From: a virus
Virus record (IMG/VR): IMGVR_UViG_3300025880_000074
Coordinates: 1-27,782 of that record
Length of the DNA: 27,782 nt
Reading direction: 5' to 3' (one strand)
Both the position numbers and the translations under genes were made by a program. The notes under the pieces are model-generated. The model saw only the letters and a program-made list of their open reading frames with translations. It did not search any database and was not told the origin of the DNA. Shown piece after piece: positions 19,954 to 27,782 of the stretch; positions within the stretch are counted from its first letter, which is position 1; each line of letters opens with the position of its first letter.

Positions 19954-22900
19954 ATGGCTAAAATTCAAAAGAACTTTATAAAAGGGCGAATGAATAAATC
20001 CGTTGATGAACGATTAGTTCCTCAAGGAGAATATATTGATGCTTTAAATGTTAGATTAGGTTCAACAGAAGGAACTGAAATAGGTGCTGTAGAAAATTCA
20101 AAAGGAAATGAACTTATAGTTGAGTTGATTTATGACGGAAATCCTTTAAGTAGCAATGCTAAATGTATTGGCGCTTATGAAGATGGTGTGAATGAAACAA
20201 TTTATTGGTTTGTTAATGATGAACAAAACATATCCTCTCCTACAGGTAATGTCGATTTAATTGTATCATATAACACAAGAACATCAATTTTATTTTATCA
20301 TGTTGTTTCGACATCTGTTTTAAATTTTAATAAAGATTATTTAATAAATGGTATAAATTTAATAGATGATTTACTTTTTTTTACGGATAACTTAAATCCT
20401 CCAAGAAAAATAAACATAAACAGAACTTACGCTCAGCCTTTATTAGGAGTTGATCAAGTTACAGAACAAGATATAGGCGTAATTGTTGCTCCTCCTTTAA
20501 AAGCTCCTGTATTAAGTCAATTTCAGTTAGGTGGAGGTGAAAATTACATGGAAGATTTGTTTTTAAGTTTTGCTTATAGATGGCAATATGAAGACGGAGA
20601 ATACTCAGCTCTTTCACCATTCAGTCAAGTTGCTTTTACACCTGGTCCTTTTCAGTTAAATTATGACACCTATGACAATGATTCAATGCAGAATATATTT
20701 AATAGTGTATCTATAAGTTTTGACACAGGCGGTAAAAATGTAAAAGATGTAGATATTATTTTTAAATTTTCTACAAGTCAATCGGTAAATGTAATTGAAA
20801 GATATAACAAAGTAAATCAAGGATGGTTAGACAATGTTAATCAATCTATTGATTTTACTAATAAAAAAATATATACAACACTTCCAGAAGAACAATTGCT
20901 TAGGCTTTATGATAATGTTCCTAAAATAGCTCAAGCTCAAACCATTATGGGTAATAGGGTAATGTATGGTAATTATGTAGATGGGTATGATATTGTTAAT
21001 GAAAACGGAAAACAAATATACTTAGACTATAATTTGTCTTTAATTACGGAAAGCTTAACAAATGAAGAAATTCAAGGTGTTAGATCTAATTATTCATATG
21101 ATATAGACGTATTAACTTCTGTTGTAAATGCTAAAGCTTCAATTAATTTTGGTGGATTAGATTTAATTAATGGCTCACAAATAGGTATTGTATTTAATTA
21201 TCAAAGTCAATTGTTTGGTGGAGATCCTACATATGATGACGGAACACAGCCTTTAAATCAATTTGATTATACTTTTTTATTTAATTTACAACAAGACTAT
21301 CCTAGTGTTCACGATCTAGTGACTAGTCCAGAGTTTGTAGCTGCAGTATCTGATTTTGAAGTTAATTGTGCAGATGGCTTTTCAGTGACTGATGTTTATA
21401 ATTGTGGTATAACTTCTAAATCTGGATGGATTTTTGATGGATTTGGAGTAACAACTACAAATCAAGGATTCGTTATAGAAAGTTCTTTAGGTAGTGATAT
21501 TGTAAGTATAATAATACCAGGTTTAAGATTTGAAGAAATTGCAAATCCAGGGACTTTTGCTTATGAATATTTAAGCTCTATAGAAACTACAGGATTATAT
21601 TCATTAACTTCTTCTAAACAAAGCTTACACAGTAATAGAGATTATGAAATTGCTGTTGTCTATATGGATGATTATGGAAGAAGTACAACTGCTTTAGTTG
21701 ATACTAATAATACAGTTTATGTTCCTTGTCAAAATTCTATAAACAAAAACACTATAAGGGTTCAGTTAAATAGTTACCCTCCTTTTTGGGCAACAAAATA
21801 TAAATTTGTTGTTAAAGAATCAAAAACAGGATATAGAACAATTTATTCTAATATATTTTTTAGAGAAGAAACTACAGGAGATGTATACTATAAACTAGAA
21901 GGTGATAATAGAGATAAAGTTAAAGATAACGAATCTTTATATGTAAAAGCTGATACAGGTGGCCCTGTTTTAAGGTGTACAAAAACAAAAGTATTAGAAT
22001 TTGGTTCTAAAACTGAAGATTTTTTATGTACTAAAGATGCAGATGGAGTTGTAATTTCAGGTACTTGTGGACAACCTTCAGGTACTTACATGAAATTAAA
22101 GCCATCTAATTTTAACGCTAATTTAGTTGAAAATGCATTTATAGATAGGACTGATAACGGAGGGCCTTCAAGCTATAGTAGCGCTAGTGTTTCTTGTAGT
22201 GTAGAAGATGAAACTAACCCTGGTAATTATTTAGATATTGATATTCCTGCGGGTTCTTTAATAACTTTTAGATTTACTACTACTAGGTTTGAAAGAGGAA
22301 GTAGATGCGGAGGAAGAACTTATGATTATGATAAAACATTTACATCAGGAAATGATTACACTGATTTAGCTTCATTTGTTACAGGAGAGCAAATAGATTT
22401 TACAAACGGAATTTCAGGAGGTACTGACAGTACTATAAATGTAATTAATCAACCTAATACCATATACCCATTTTACACTTCATTGGCAAGTGGTGGTCAA
22501 ACGTATATTACTTTTCAAAGAGATGCTTCAGACAACAGGCTTTTATTAGTAATTCAAACAGGAACACCTAAATGCGGGGGAGTAGATCAAAGAGGATCTT
22601 ATGAAAGTGTTCAAATAATATTAAACAGAGCGGCAACTTTAAATATATTTGAGACAGAACCAATTCAAGCAAATGATGAATTATATTATGAAAACGAACA
22701 AGTTTTTGATATTTCAGGTGGTTTTCATTTATCAGGTAATTCTGCATTTGATCAAAATCAAACCGCAGTTCTTCCTGCTGTAATAGATTTAACATTTTTT
22801 AATTGTTATGTTTTTGGAAATGGTGTAGAGTCAGATAAAGTTCTTGACGCTCTAACAACTCCTACATTATCGTTAGGAGAAAAAGTTACTTCAGTTTCTG

Positions 22901-24543
22901 AAGAGGAATATAAAGAAATTCATAGATTATCAGATATTACTTATAGTGGAGTGTACAATCAAGAAAGTGGATTAAATAAATTAAATCAATTTAATCTAGC
23001 TTTATCAAATTTTAAGACTTTAGAAAGATCATTTGGGCCATTAAGAAAATTGCATTCAAGGCAGACTGATATTCTTGCTTTACAAGAAGATAAGATATCG
23101 TATGTATTGGTTGGTAAAAATTTATTATCTGATGCTGCTGCAGGAGGAGCTATAACTTCTATACCTGAAGTTTTAGGAACTCAGTTAGCAAGAATTGAAG
23201 AATTTGGAATAAGTAATAATCCTGAAAGTTTTAGTTCATATGGTTATGATGTTTATTTTACAGACTCAAAAAGAAGTAGTGTAATTAATTTAAAAGGAGG
23301 ATCTGCTAAATCAGATCAATTAAATGTTATTTCTCAAGCGGGAATGCGTAGTTGGTTTAGAGATTTATTTACTGAAGCATTACCTACTCAGAAACTAGGT
23401 GGATTTGATCCTTACATGAATGAGTATGTGTTATCATCAACAGAAACATTAGTTCCTACGCCACCAATTGAAAGACAATGTGGTTATCAATTGATTCAAC
23501 AATCTAGTAATGATGCAGTTATTTTTAATTTAAATTTAACCACAATTATAGGTGATGTAGATTTAAACTATAATGTATCTGTAGGCTCTGTAAATATTAA
23601 AGTAGTATACAATGGTATTACAGAAATAGATAATATTGTAACAGGAGTAGGGGTTTTACAGTTTACAAAAAATTTAAATAATCCTATTTTAGCTCAAGTA
23701 TTTATTACTCCTCAAGCATTATCAACATACGACATTACATTCGGATGTTCTGTTGCACCACGATTAACAGTAAAACAGATTGTAATTAATAACGCAGGAG
23801 ACGTTAGTTTAACAACTACTTCAAGATATAATTGGAAACTAGGCAGTGATTTAAGCCCTTTTAGCACTAATTCAATTGTTTTAGAATCTGATGGAATTTC
23901 TTTGTTTGTAGAAGAAACAGGTGAACAGTCATTTGGATCAATACCTACTGAAGGATCGGTAGTTAATATGCAAATGATACAAGAGAAAGGACAAACATTT
24001 GTGTTTAATGCGGCTAGTGATAATATGAAGTATTTAATTTCTAATGTAAATTATAATGAAACTGACATAAATACTTTAATTCCTTTATTAGTAAATTCTG
24101 GACCAGTTGTGGGAGGGCCTTTAAATTATGTGTCTAAATTTACTTATACTAATTTAACTAATCAAGATTATTTATATTTAGTATGGGATTTAAGAAGTCC
24201 TTCAGAATTAAGTTTTTGTTATGATGCAACTTCAGCAATAAGTGCTTGTTGTGATTGTTCAACACCACCTGCTTTAACTTTATTTCCTATTGTCTTAGAG
24301 TATGGTAGTATAAGTTGTGCTGCAGTTTGTTCTAATTTTGGAGCAAATAATTCAGGCACTTTTTATGTAGACGTAGGGACACCTTCTGGAGGAGTATTTG
24401 CACTATCAACAAAAATATATTTAGATTCAGCTGGAACTTCTTTTGCGCCATCATTCTTTTATACGGATGGAACGGAATGTAGACCAGTGGATGGGAATGG
24501 TAATTTAGGAATAACATCAGGGTGCGGTGCGCCTCCACCATAA
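19954..24543 (+). CDS. Giant tail nozzle/muzzle-type virion protein
   Basis: A 1529-residue protein, the largest in the window. Its start, KNFIKGRMNKSVDERLVPQG followed by EYIDALNVRLGSTEGTEIGA, is a hallmark of the nozzle/muzzle or tail-stabilisation proteins of Bacteroidota short-tailed phages (analogous to T7 gp12). A second family-typical stretch is LHSNRDYEIAVVYMDDYGRS with WATKYKFVVKESKTGYRTIY in the middle. It is mostly beta-strand, Asn/Thr/Gly-rich, without a signal peptide. The last 60 residues (from F1470, nucleotide 24361) switch to a cysteine-containing module that recurs three times in the next gene. It would form the distal tail tip and DNA exit valve. The family assignment is good; its exact position in the particle is inferred. 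Confidence 0.72.
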   Translation: MAKIQKNFIKGRMNKSVDERLVPQGEYIDALNVRLGSTEGTEIGAVENSKGNELIVELIYDGNPLSSNAKCIGAYEDGVNETIYWFVNDEQNISSPTGNVDLIVSYNTRTSILFYHVVSTSVLNFNKDYLINGINLIDDLLFFTDNLNPPRKININRTYAQPLLGVDQVTEQDIGVIVAPPLKAPVLSQFQLGGGENYMEDLFLSFAYRWQYEDGEYSALSPFSQVAFTPGPFQLNYDTYDNDSMQNIFNSVSISFDTGGKNVKDVDIIFKFSTSQSVNVIERYNKVNQGWLDNVNQSIDFTNKKIYTTLPEEQLLRLYDNVPKIAQAQTIMGNRVMYGNYVDGYDIVNENGKQIYLDYNLSLITESLTNEEIQGVRSNYSYDIDVLTSVVNAKASINFGGLDLINGSQIGIVFNYQSQLFGGDPTYDDGTQPLNQFDYTFLFNLQQDYPSVHDLVTSPEFVAAVSDFEVNCADGFSVTDVYNCGITSKSGWIFDGFGVTTTNQGFVIESSLGSDIVSIIIPGLRFEEIANPGTFAYEYLSSIETTGLYSLTSSKQSLHSNRDYEIAVVYMDDYGRSTTALVDTNNTVYVPCQNSINKNTIRVQLNSYPPFWATKYKFVVKESKTGYRTIYSNIFFREETTGDVYYKLEGDNRDKVKDNESLYVKADTGGPVLRCTKTKVLEFGSKTEDFLCTKDADGVVISGTCGQPSGTYMKLKPSNFNANLVENAFIDRTDNGGPSSYSSASVSCSVEDETNPGNYLDIDIPAGSLITFRFTTTRFERGSRCGGRTYDYDKTFTSGNDYTDLASFVTGEQIDFTNGISGGTDSTINVINQPNTIYPFYTSLASGGQTYITFQRDASDNRLLLVIQTGTPKCGGVDQRGSYESVQIILNRAATLNIFETEPIQANDELYYENEQVFDISGGFHLSGNSAFDQNQTAVLPAVIDLTFFNCYVFGNGVESDKVLDALTTPTLSLGEKVTSVSEEEYKEIHRLSDITYSGVYNQESGLNKLNQFNLALSNFKTLERSFGPLRKLHSRQTDILALQEDKISYVLVGKNLLSDAAAGGAITSIPEVLGTQLARIEEFGISNNPESFSSYGYDVYFTDSKRSSVINLKGGSAKSDQLNVISQAGMRSWFRDLFTEALPTQKLGGFDPYMNEYVLSSTETLVPTPPIERQCGYQLIQQSSNDAVIFNLNLTTIIGDVDLNYNVSVGSVNIKVVYNGITEIDNIVTGVGVLQFTKNLNNPILAQVFITPQALSTYDITFGCSVAPRLTVKQIVINNAGDVSLTTTSRYNWKLGSDLSPFSTNSIVLESDGISLFVEETGEQSFGSIPTEGSVVNMQMIQEKGQTFVFNAASDNMKYLISNVNYNETDINTLIPLLVNSGPVVGGPLNYVSKFTYTNLTNQDYLYLVWDLRSPSELSFCYDATSAISACCDCSTPPALTLFPIVLEYGSISCAAVCSNFGANNSGTFYVDVGTPSGGVFALSTKIYLDSAGTSFAPSFFYTDGTECRPVDGNGNLGITSGCGAPPP

Positions 24544-25210
24544 AAACAAATAAATGGCAACAACAGTAAATAAATACATTGATAGTAATGATTTTTTAAC
24601 AGCATCTGCTGTTTTTGATGACGTAAGTCTAACTATTCCATCTTCTGATGGATACTATCAAATTGATGGAATATATAGACAACAAGTCTCGGGTCTTTTA
24701 TTAAGCGGATCTAGTTTATGCGAATCATGTGATGGTCAAGATTTAAGGTATAATGTTACAAGTGGTTCTGATTTATGCTGTGTAAGTGGAACTATATTTA
24801 CATATTATTTTTCTCCAGGTGATTCGTTTACCGATCCAAGTACAACTTTAATGTATTCAGACCAAGCTTTAACAACTTTAGCACCAGATGGATTTTATAA
24901 TATTAGTCCATCAGGAGATTATAGAGAGCAATCTTCAGGTGTATTAGGAGTTCTTACATCTTGTCCAAGTTGTTTTACATCTACAACTGTAGAGTATAGT
25001 TCAGTATCTGCTAATGATTTATGTTGTGGATCTCCAACATCAGGAACTTATTATCTTGACTTTGGAACTACATTCTTAACAACAAGTAATTTATATACAG
25101 ACACTTTAGGAACAATAGCACCAGATGGATTTTATAAAGAAATTTTGACAAACACATATAGAGAAATGGCACTTAGTGTTTTAGATTCACAGAATCCTTG
25201 TAATCCTTGT
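24361..25210. repeat. Cys-rich module repeated across two adjacent genes
   Basis: A degenerate protein module of 50-57 residues occurs at the end of the muzzle gene (24361-24540) and three times in the next (24575-24730, 24803-24973, 25049-25210). Shared elements are [FY]Y-x-D/F-x-G...LY[ST]D...APDG[FY]Y...Y-R-[EQ]..., ending in C-x-x-C in the three later copies. DLCC precedes copies 2 and 3 of the second gene. Confidence 0.6.
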
Positions 25211-25483
25211 ACTACTCAATCTTGGAGAGCTACAGAATGCGGAGGTGGAGGAGCAACATATTATTTAGATCAGTCAAATGGTTTTGATGGATCTTTATCT
25301 GTGATATTAGCTTATTCATATAACATAGGTGATGTTGTTTGGGTAAAACAAACATCTACTGGAGTAATTACTTGTGCTGAAATACAGTCATTATCATCTA
25401 CACCTCCTAATTATTTTATAGATGAGGCGGCAAATAGCGGAAATGGACCTTATAGCAATTGTGTTTCTTGCGCAATACCTTAA
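24554..25483 (+). CDS. Cys-repeat tail/virion protein
   Basis: A 309-residue protein built from three copies of a module at residues 8-59, 84-140 and 166-219. Each has LYSD/T, APDG[FY]Y and a Y-R-[EQ] turn, and ends in CxxC (CESC, CPSC, CNPC). DLCC precedes the second and third. A different C-terminal part has a Gly-rich joint ECGGGGATYYLDQ and a region ending NCVSCAIP. No signal peptide or catalytic motif is visible. It sits 10 nt after the muzzle gene, whose C-terminus carries the same module, so it is probably a tail-tip protein that stacks on or extends the muzzle. The regularly spaced cysteines might bind metal or form disulfides once outside the cell. Confidence 0.6.
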   Translation: MATTVNKYIDSNDFLTASAVFDDVSLTIPSSDGYYQIDGIYRQQVSGLLLSGSSLCESCDGQDLRYNVTSGSDLCCVSGTIFTYYFSPGDSFTDPSTTLMYSDQALTTLAPDGFYNISPSGDYREQSSGVLGVLTSCPSCFTSTTVEYSSVSANDLCCGSPTSGTYYLDFGTTFLTTSNLYTDTLGTIAPDGFYKEILTNTYREMALSVLDSQNPCNPCTTQSWRATECGGGGATYYLDQSNGFDGSLSVILAYSYNIGDVVWVKQTSTGVITCAEIQSLSSTPPNYFIDEAANSGNGPYSNCVSCAIP

Positions 25484-25511
25484 AATAAATTAAAAATTAA
25501 AATAATAAACA

Positions 25512-26294
25512 ATGGCACAAGAAGAATATACTTTAACATATAGCGAATCTGTAAGCGGATGGCCTTCATTTTACAGTTTTATTCCTGATTTTATTTTAGG
25601 AATGAATCAATATTTATATACTTTTAAAAATGGTAATTTATTTAAACACAATTCTAATAATACTAGAAATAATTATTATGGTGTTCAATATAATTCTAAA
25701 ATAACAAGTGTTTTTAATCAAGAACCAACAACCACAAAAGTTTTTAAAACTATTGAACTTGAAAGCGATGATTCTTGGGACTGTTCTTTAGTTTCAGATT
25801 TAGGATCTGGGTTTATGCCATCAACTTATTTCGTAGAAAAAGAAGGAACTTATTTTAGCTACATAAGAAGATTAGCAAATTCTAAAAATTTATCTTTAAG
25901 ATCTGCACAAGGTATAGGAACAATAAAAGGAAGCACAGGAGTAGGGCCAAATCCTATAACGATAGAGTTTGGGTTTTTATTAGGTTCAATGATTAATATT
26001 GGTGATGCGTCTGACCCTACTAGTGTAGGTGATGTGGCATATTACAATAATAGCGGAACACCTGTTGAAATAGGAGAAATTACAGGTATAAGTGCAGATA
26101 ATAAATCTATTACTATAGATAATCCTGTTATAGTTGGAGCTTTGCCTGCGTCATATATATTGTATTTAAAAAACAGTGTAGCTGAGTCTTATGGAGCGTT
26201 AGGATATTTTTTAGAATTTACATTAACTAACTCAAATACTGAACCAGTTGAATTGTTTACAGTTGATTCTGATGTATTTAAAAGCAATCCTTAG
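25512..26294 (+). CDS. Virion structural protein (SFYSFIPDF motif)
   Basis: A 260-residue protein starting MAQEEYTLTYSESVSGWPSF and continuing SFIPDFILGMNQYLYTFKNG, then NLFKHNSNNTRNNYYGVQY and TTTKVFKTIELESDDSWD. I recognise this sequence of blocks from conserved tail-associated proteins of Bacteroidota phages, where its precise function is not established. A FVEKEGTYFSYIRR segment follows. From about residue 130 it has a compact all-beta domain with GDVAYYNNSGTPVEIGEITG, resembling small beta-barrel inserts. There is no signal peptide. It lies in the tail-gene block between the Cys-repeat protein and a GNAT-like gene. I infer a tail or virion subunit. Confidence 0.6.
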   Translation: MAQEEYTLTYSESVSGWPSFYSFIPDFILGMNQYLYTFKNGNLFKHNSNNTRNNYYGVQYNSKITSVFNQEPTTTKVFKTIELESDDSWDCSLVSDLGSGFMPSTYFVEKEGTYFSYIRRLANSKNLSLRSAQGIGTIKGSTGVGPNPITIEFGFLLGSMINIGDASDPTSVGDVAYYNNSGTPVEIGEITGISADNKSITIDNPVIVGALPASYILYLKNSVAESYGALGYFLEFTLTNSNTEPVELFTVDSDVFKSNP

Positions 26295-26302
26295 TTTTTT
26301 TG

Positions 26303-26310
26303 TATCTTTG
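26303..26310 (+). promoter_or_regulatory. Promoter -7 box (TATCTTTG) close to ATG 26316
   Basis: TATCTTTG follows seven T's and ends only 5 nt before the ATG at 26316. If it is a promoter, the transcript would begin at or next to the start codon and be nearly leaderless. The surrounding 17 bases are identical to those at 18296-18312. No -33 TTG is present at standard distance. Confidence 0.45.
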
Positions 26311-26315
26311 TTTTA

Positions 26316-26726
26316 ATGAATTTCGAAGTAAGGAAATTAAATAATACTGATTATAATTTAATCTTAACAAAATGGTGGAAAGATTGGAGATGGACACCAC
26401 CGCCTAAAGACTTTTTACCAGAGAATGGTGAAGGAGGATTTATTGTTTATGATAAAGAAATACCTGTTTGCGCAGGATTTATTTATGTAACTAATTCTAA
26501 AGTAGGATGGTGTGATTGGATTGTATCTAATTTTGATTATAAAAATAAAGAAAAAAGAAAAAAAGCATTGACATATTTAATAACAATATTAACAAATACA
26601 TTGAAATTATCGGGTTGTAGATATTCATATGCTCTTTTAAAATCTAAATCTCTTATTGATCATTATAAAGAAAATGGTTACACTAAGGGGGATTCATATA
26701 ATTCGGAAATGATAAAAACATTATAA
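26316..26726 (+). CDS. GNAT-like acetyltransferase
   Basis: A 136-residue protein resembling the GNAT N-acetyltransferase fold that transfers acetyl from acetyl-CoA to an amine. Likely landmarks are the N-terminal NFEVRKLNNTDYN strand-helix, a central strand pair with GGFIVYDKEIPVCAGFIYV and WCDWIVSNFDY, a helix KKALTYLITILTNTLKLSG, and the final LIDHYKENGYTKGD segment typical of the GNAT end ('yekxGF'). The acetyl-CoA-binding loop (R/QxxGxG/A) is not clear, so activity is uncertain. GNAT-like genes of this kind occur in marine phage structural regions, with unknown targets. It sits among virion genes with its own -7 box. Confidence 0.55.
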   Translation: MNFEVRKLNNTDYNLILTKWWKDWRWTPPPKDFLPENGEGGFIVYDKEIPVCAGFIYVTNSKVGWCDWIVSNFDYKNKEKRKKALTYLITILTNTLKLSGCRYSYALLKSKSLIDHYKENGYTKGDSYNSEMIKTL

Positions 26727-26727
26727 T

Positions 26728-27678
26728 ATGGCAGCATTTACAACAATAGCAGCGTATACAGTAGCAGTAGGAGGCAATGTAGCAAAAGGGATTTTAGCTG
26801 GAGACTCAGCTACAGTTGCTTCTAGAGAAGCAGGAAGATTACGGCTTCAGCAAGAAGAATTAGAACAAGAATCAGTCGCTAGACTAGAAGAAAATTTTTA
26901 CGATGCTGTAAGAGCAACTACAGATATTTATGACAAGCAGTTACAGGCAGGAAATGTAATGGGTTCTCAAATACTAGAAGCTGTTCAAGAAGGAGATCAG
27001 AGAGGTGTAGCAGCAGGGGCAGGAAAAGTTAAACAAGCTTCAGATGCTACGTTTGAAAAAAGTGCCGATAAAATGGCTCAACAAAAATTAATTATAGACA
27101 TGGCTCGTGCTAAGGCAGGAGAAATGTCTGCTTCAGAAATAGCTAAGTTACAAGATGATAGAGCGGCAGCAGCAGGATTGAAAGCTGCTGGATTAACAGC
27201 TCAAGCGAATAAATTAAAAGGAGAGGCTACGGGTTCATTTATTGACGCAGGTGCTAGCGCACTACAAGCGGGAATTTCACTAGCAGGATCTATACAAGGT
27301 AAAGCTGGCCAAGACGCTATAGATAGTGGATTAGATAAAGCTACAGTAGCTAAAATGACCCCAAAAGAAATAAGACAATATAATAGAGGTGATTCTGAAG
27401 GAATATTAGCTTCAGTAAATGCTGGAAGCAGATCTTTACCAGGAGTAAGCTCTGAAACTCAAGAATTGGCAGGTATACCGACAGAAAACACACTGACAAA
27501 CGAAAATAATGAAGATTTATCAGAATCTCCGATGTCATTTAACATTAATGGTGCTAACTTTAGTTTTAATGAAATAACGGATTTAGCTAATAAACAACAG
27601 GCGGAAAGAGAAGAAGCCGCTAAAACTGACATTGAGAAACTTTTAGAAACCTTTTCGTCAGGTATAACAAGATTTTAA
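26728..27678 (+). CDS. Ala-rich helical internal virion protein
   Basis: A 316-residue protein with a hydrophobic Ala/Gly/Val N-terminus (FTTIAAYTVAVGGNVAKGIL). A long charged helix follows with EAGRLRLQQEELEQESVARL, then Ala/Gly/Lys-rich helices (about residues 85-200), and a polar, partly disordered tail ending SSGITRF. This is the composition of internal or ejection proteins of short-tailed phages, which sit inside the capsid and enter the cell with DNA. Its place near the end of the tail block, 1 nt after the GNAT gene and just before another Ala-rich gene, agrees. There is no sequence motif that names a family. Confidence 0.55.
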   Translation: MAAFTTIAAYTVAVGGNVAKGILAGDSATVASREAGRLRLQQEELEQESVARLEENFYDAVRATTDIYDKQLQAGNVMGSQILEAVQEGDQRGVAAGAGKVKQASDATFEKSADKMAQQKLIIDMARAKAGEMSASEIAKLQDDRAAAAGLKAAGLTAQANKLKGEATGSFIDAGASALQAGISLAGSIQGKAGQDAIDSGLDKATVAKMTPKEIRQYNRGDSEGILASVNAGSRSLPGVSSETQELAGIPTENTLTNENNEDLSESPMSFNINGANFSFNEITDLANKQQAEREEAAKTDIEKLLETFSSGITRF

Positions 27679-27683
27679 TAGTT

Positions 27684-27782
27684 ATGGGTAATAAATTAGA
27701 AGCAACAAGAGCAGCAATTGCAGCAGGTTTTACAGGAGTTAGTGATCCTAGCGCTACTCTTTCTGCAATAAGCAAAGGAGCA
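27684..27782 (+). CDS. Start of a further virion protein, truncated by window
   Basis: An ATG at 27684, 5 nt after the previous stop, opens a frame that runs to the window edge (33 codons). The visible product begins MGNKLEATRAAIAAGFTGVS and is Ala/Gly/Ser-rich, similar in character to the internal virion protein just before it. The rest lies outside the window. A second internal virion or ejection protein is plausible from order, but nothing else can be said. Confidence 0.6.
   Translation, partial: MGNKLEATRAAIAAGFTGVSDPSATLSAISKGA

Noticed and set aside
24554-26294. Possible diversity-generating retroelement target among the tail genes
   Set aside because: No reverse transcriptase, template repeat or C-type lectin end motif is visible in the window.
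1-27782. tRNA genes, integrase or attachment sites
   Set aside because: No cloverleaf-like segment, recombinase motif or flanking repeat pair was seen by eye; a dedicated tRNA search was not possible.

Overview
The window is part of the genome of a tailed bacteriophage (Caudoviricetes) that most likely infects a marine or other aquatic member of the Bacteroidota, probably a flavobacterium. The DNA is very A+T rich. Every gene I can support reads on the + strand, and genes are packed with 1-20 nt overlaps or very short gaps. Upstream of seven gene groups sits a TAnnTTTG box, the -7 consensus of Bacteroidota housekeeping promoters. Start codons follow A/T-rich leaders rather than Shine-Dalgarno sequences, which is also typical of that phylum. 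No bacterial chromosomal gene, tRNA, rRNA, integrase or CRISPR array is visible, and no replication genes are present. This is the virion, packaging and lysis half of a phage genome.

Layout. (1) 1-2964: the 3' end of a structural gene, several tiny lysine-rich genes, and a 618-residue fibre-like protein built of GG-x-x-N repeats. (2) 3030-5730: a compact operon encoding a sulfotransferase, a short APS-kinase-like protein, an HxGH nucleotidyltransferase, a DUF2061 membrane protein and a GT9-like glycosyltransferase. I read this as a sulfate-activation and glycan-modification cassette. (3) 5745-7655: two small virion-type genes and a 489-residue BspA-type leucine-rich-repeat protein, probably another receptor-binding or fibre component. 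(4) 7666-9018: a lysis cassette with a small membrane protein, an M15 peptidase endolysin, a one-TM coiled-coil protein and a GTA-type holin. (5) 9079-14807: a small conserved protein, a protein that looks like two fused GroES folds, a candidate small terminase, the large terminase and the portal. (6) 14862-17466: scaffold-like protein and major capsid protein, closed by a strong terminator. (7) 17500-27782: an unknown conserved protein, two head-tail connector (ring) proteins, a 1529-residue muzzle/nozzle protein, two more tail or virion proteins, a GNAT-like enzyme, an alanine-rich internal virion protein, and the start of another gene cut by the window edge.

The absence of tail tube, sheath and tape-measure genes, together with the connector plus giant nozzle protein order, points to a short-tailed (podovirus-like) particle. 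Terminase, portal, capsid and muzzle sizes are compatible with crAss-like phages or a related group of Bacteroidota podoviruses, but I cannot decide that from sequence reading alone.

The most interesting parts are the sulfation cassette embedded between fibre genes, a cysteine-rich repeat module shared by the C-terminus of the muzzle protein and the next gene, the duplicated GroES-like protein beside the terminase, and a shared promoter/leader architecture across the window.
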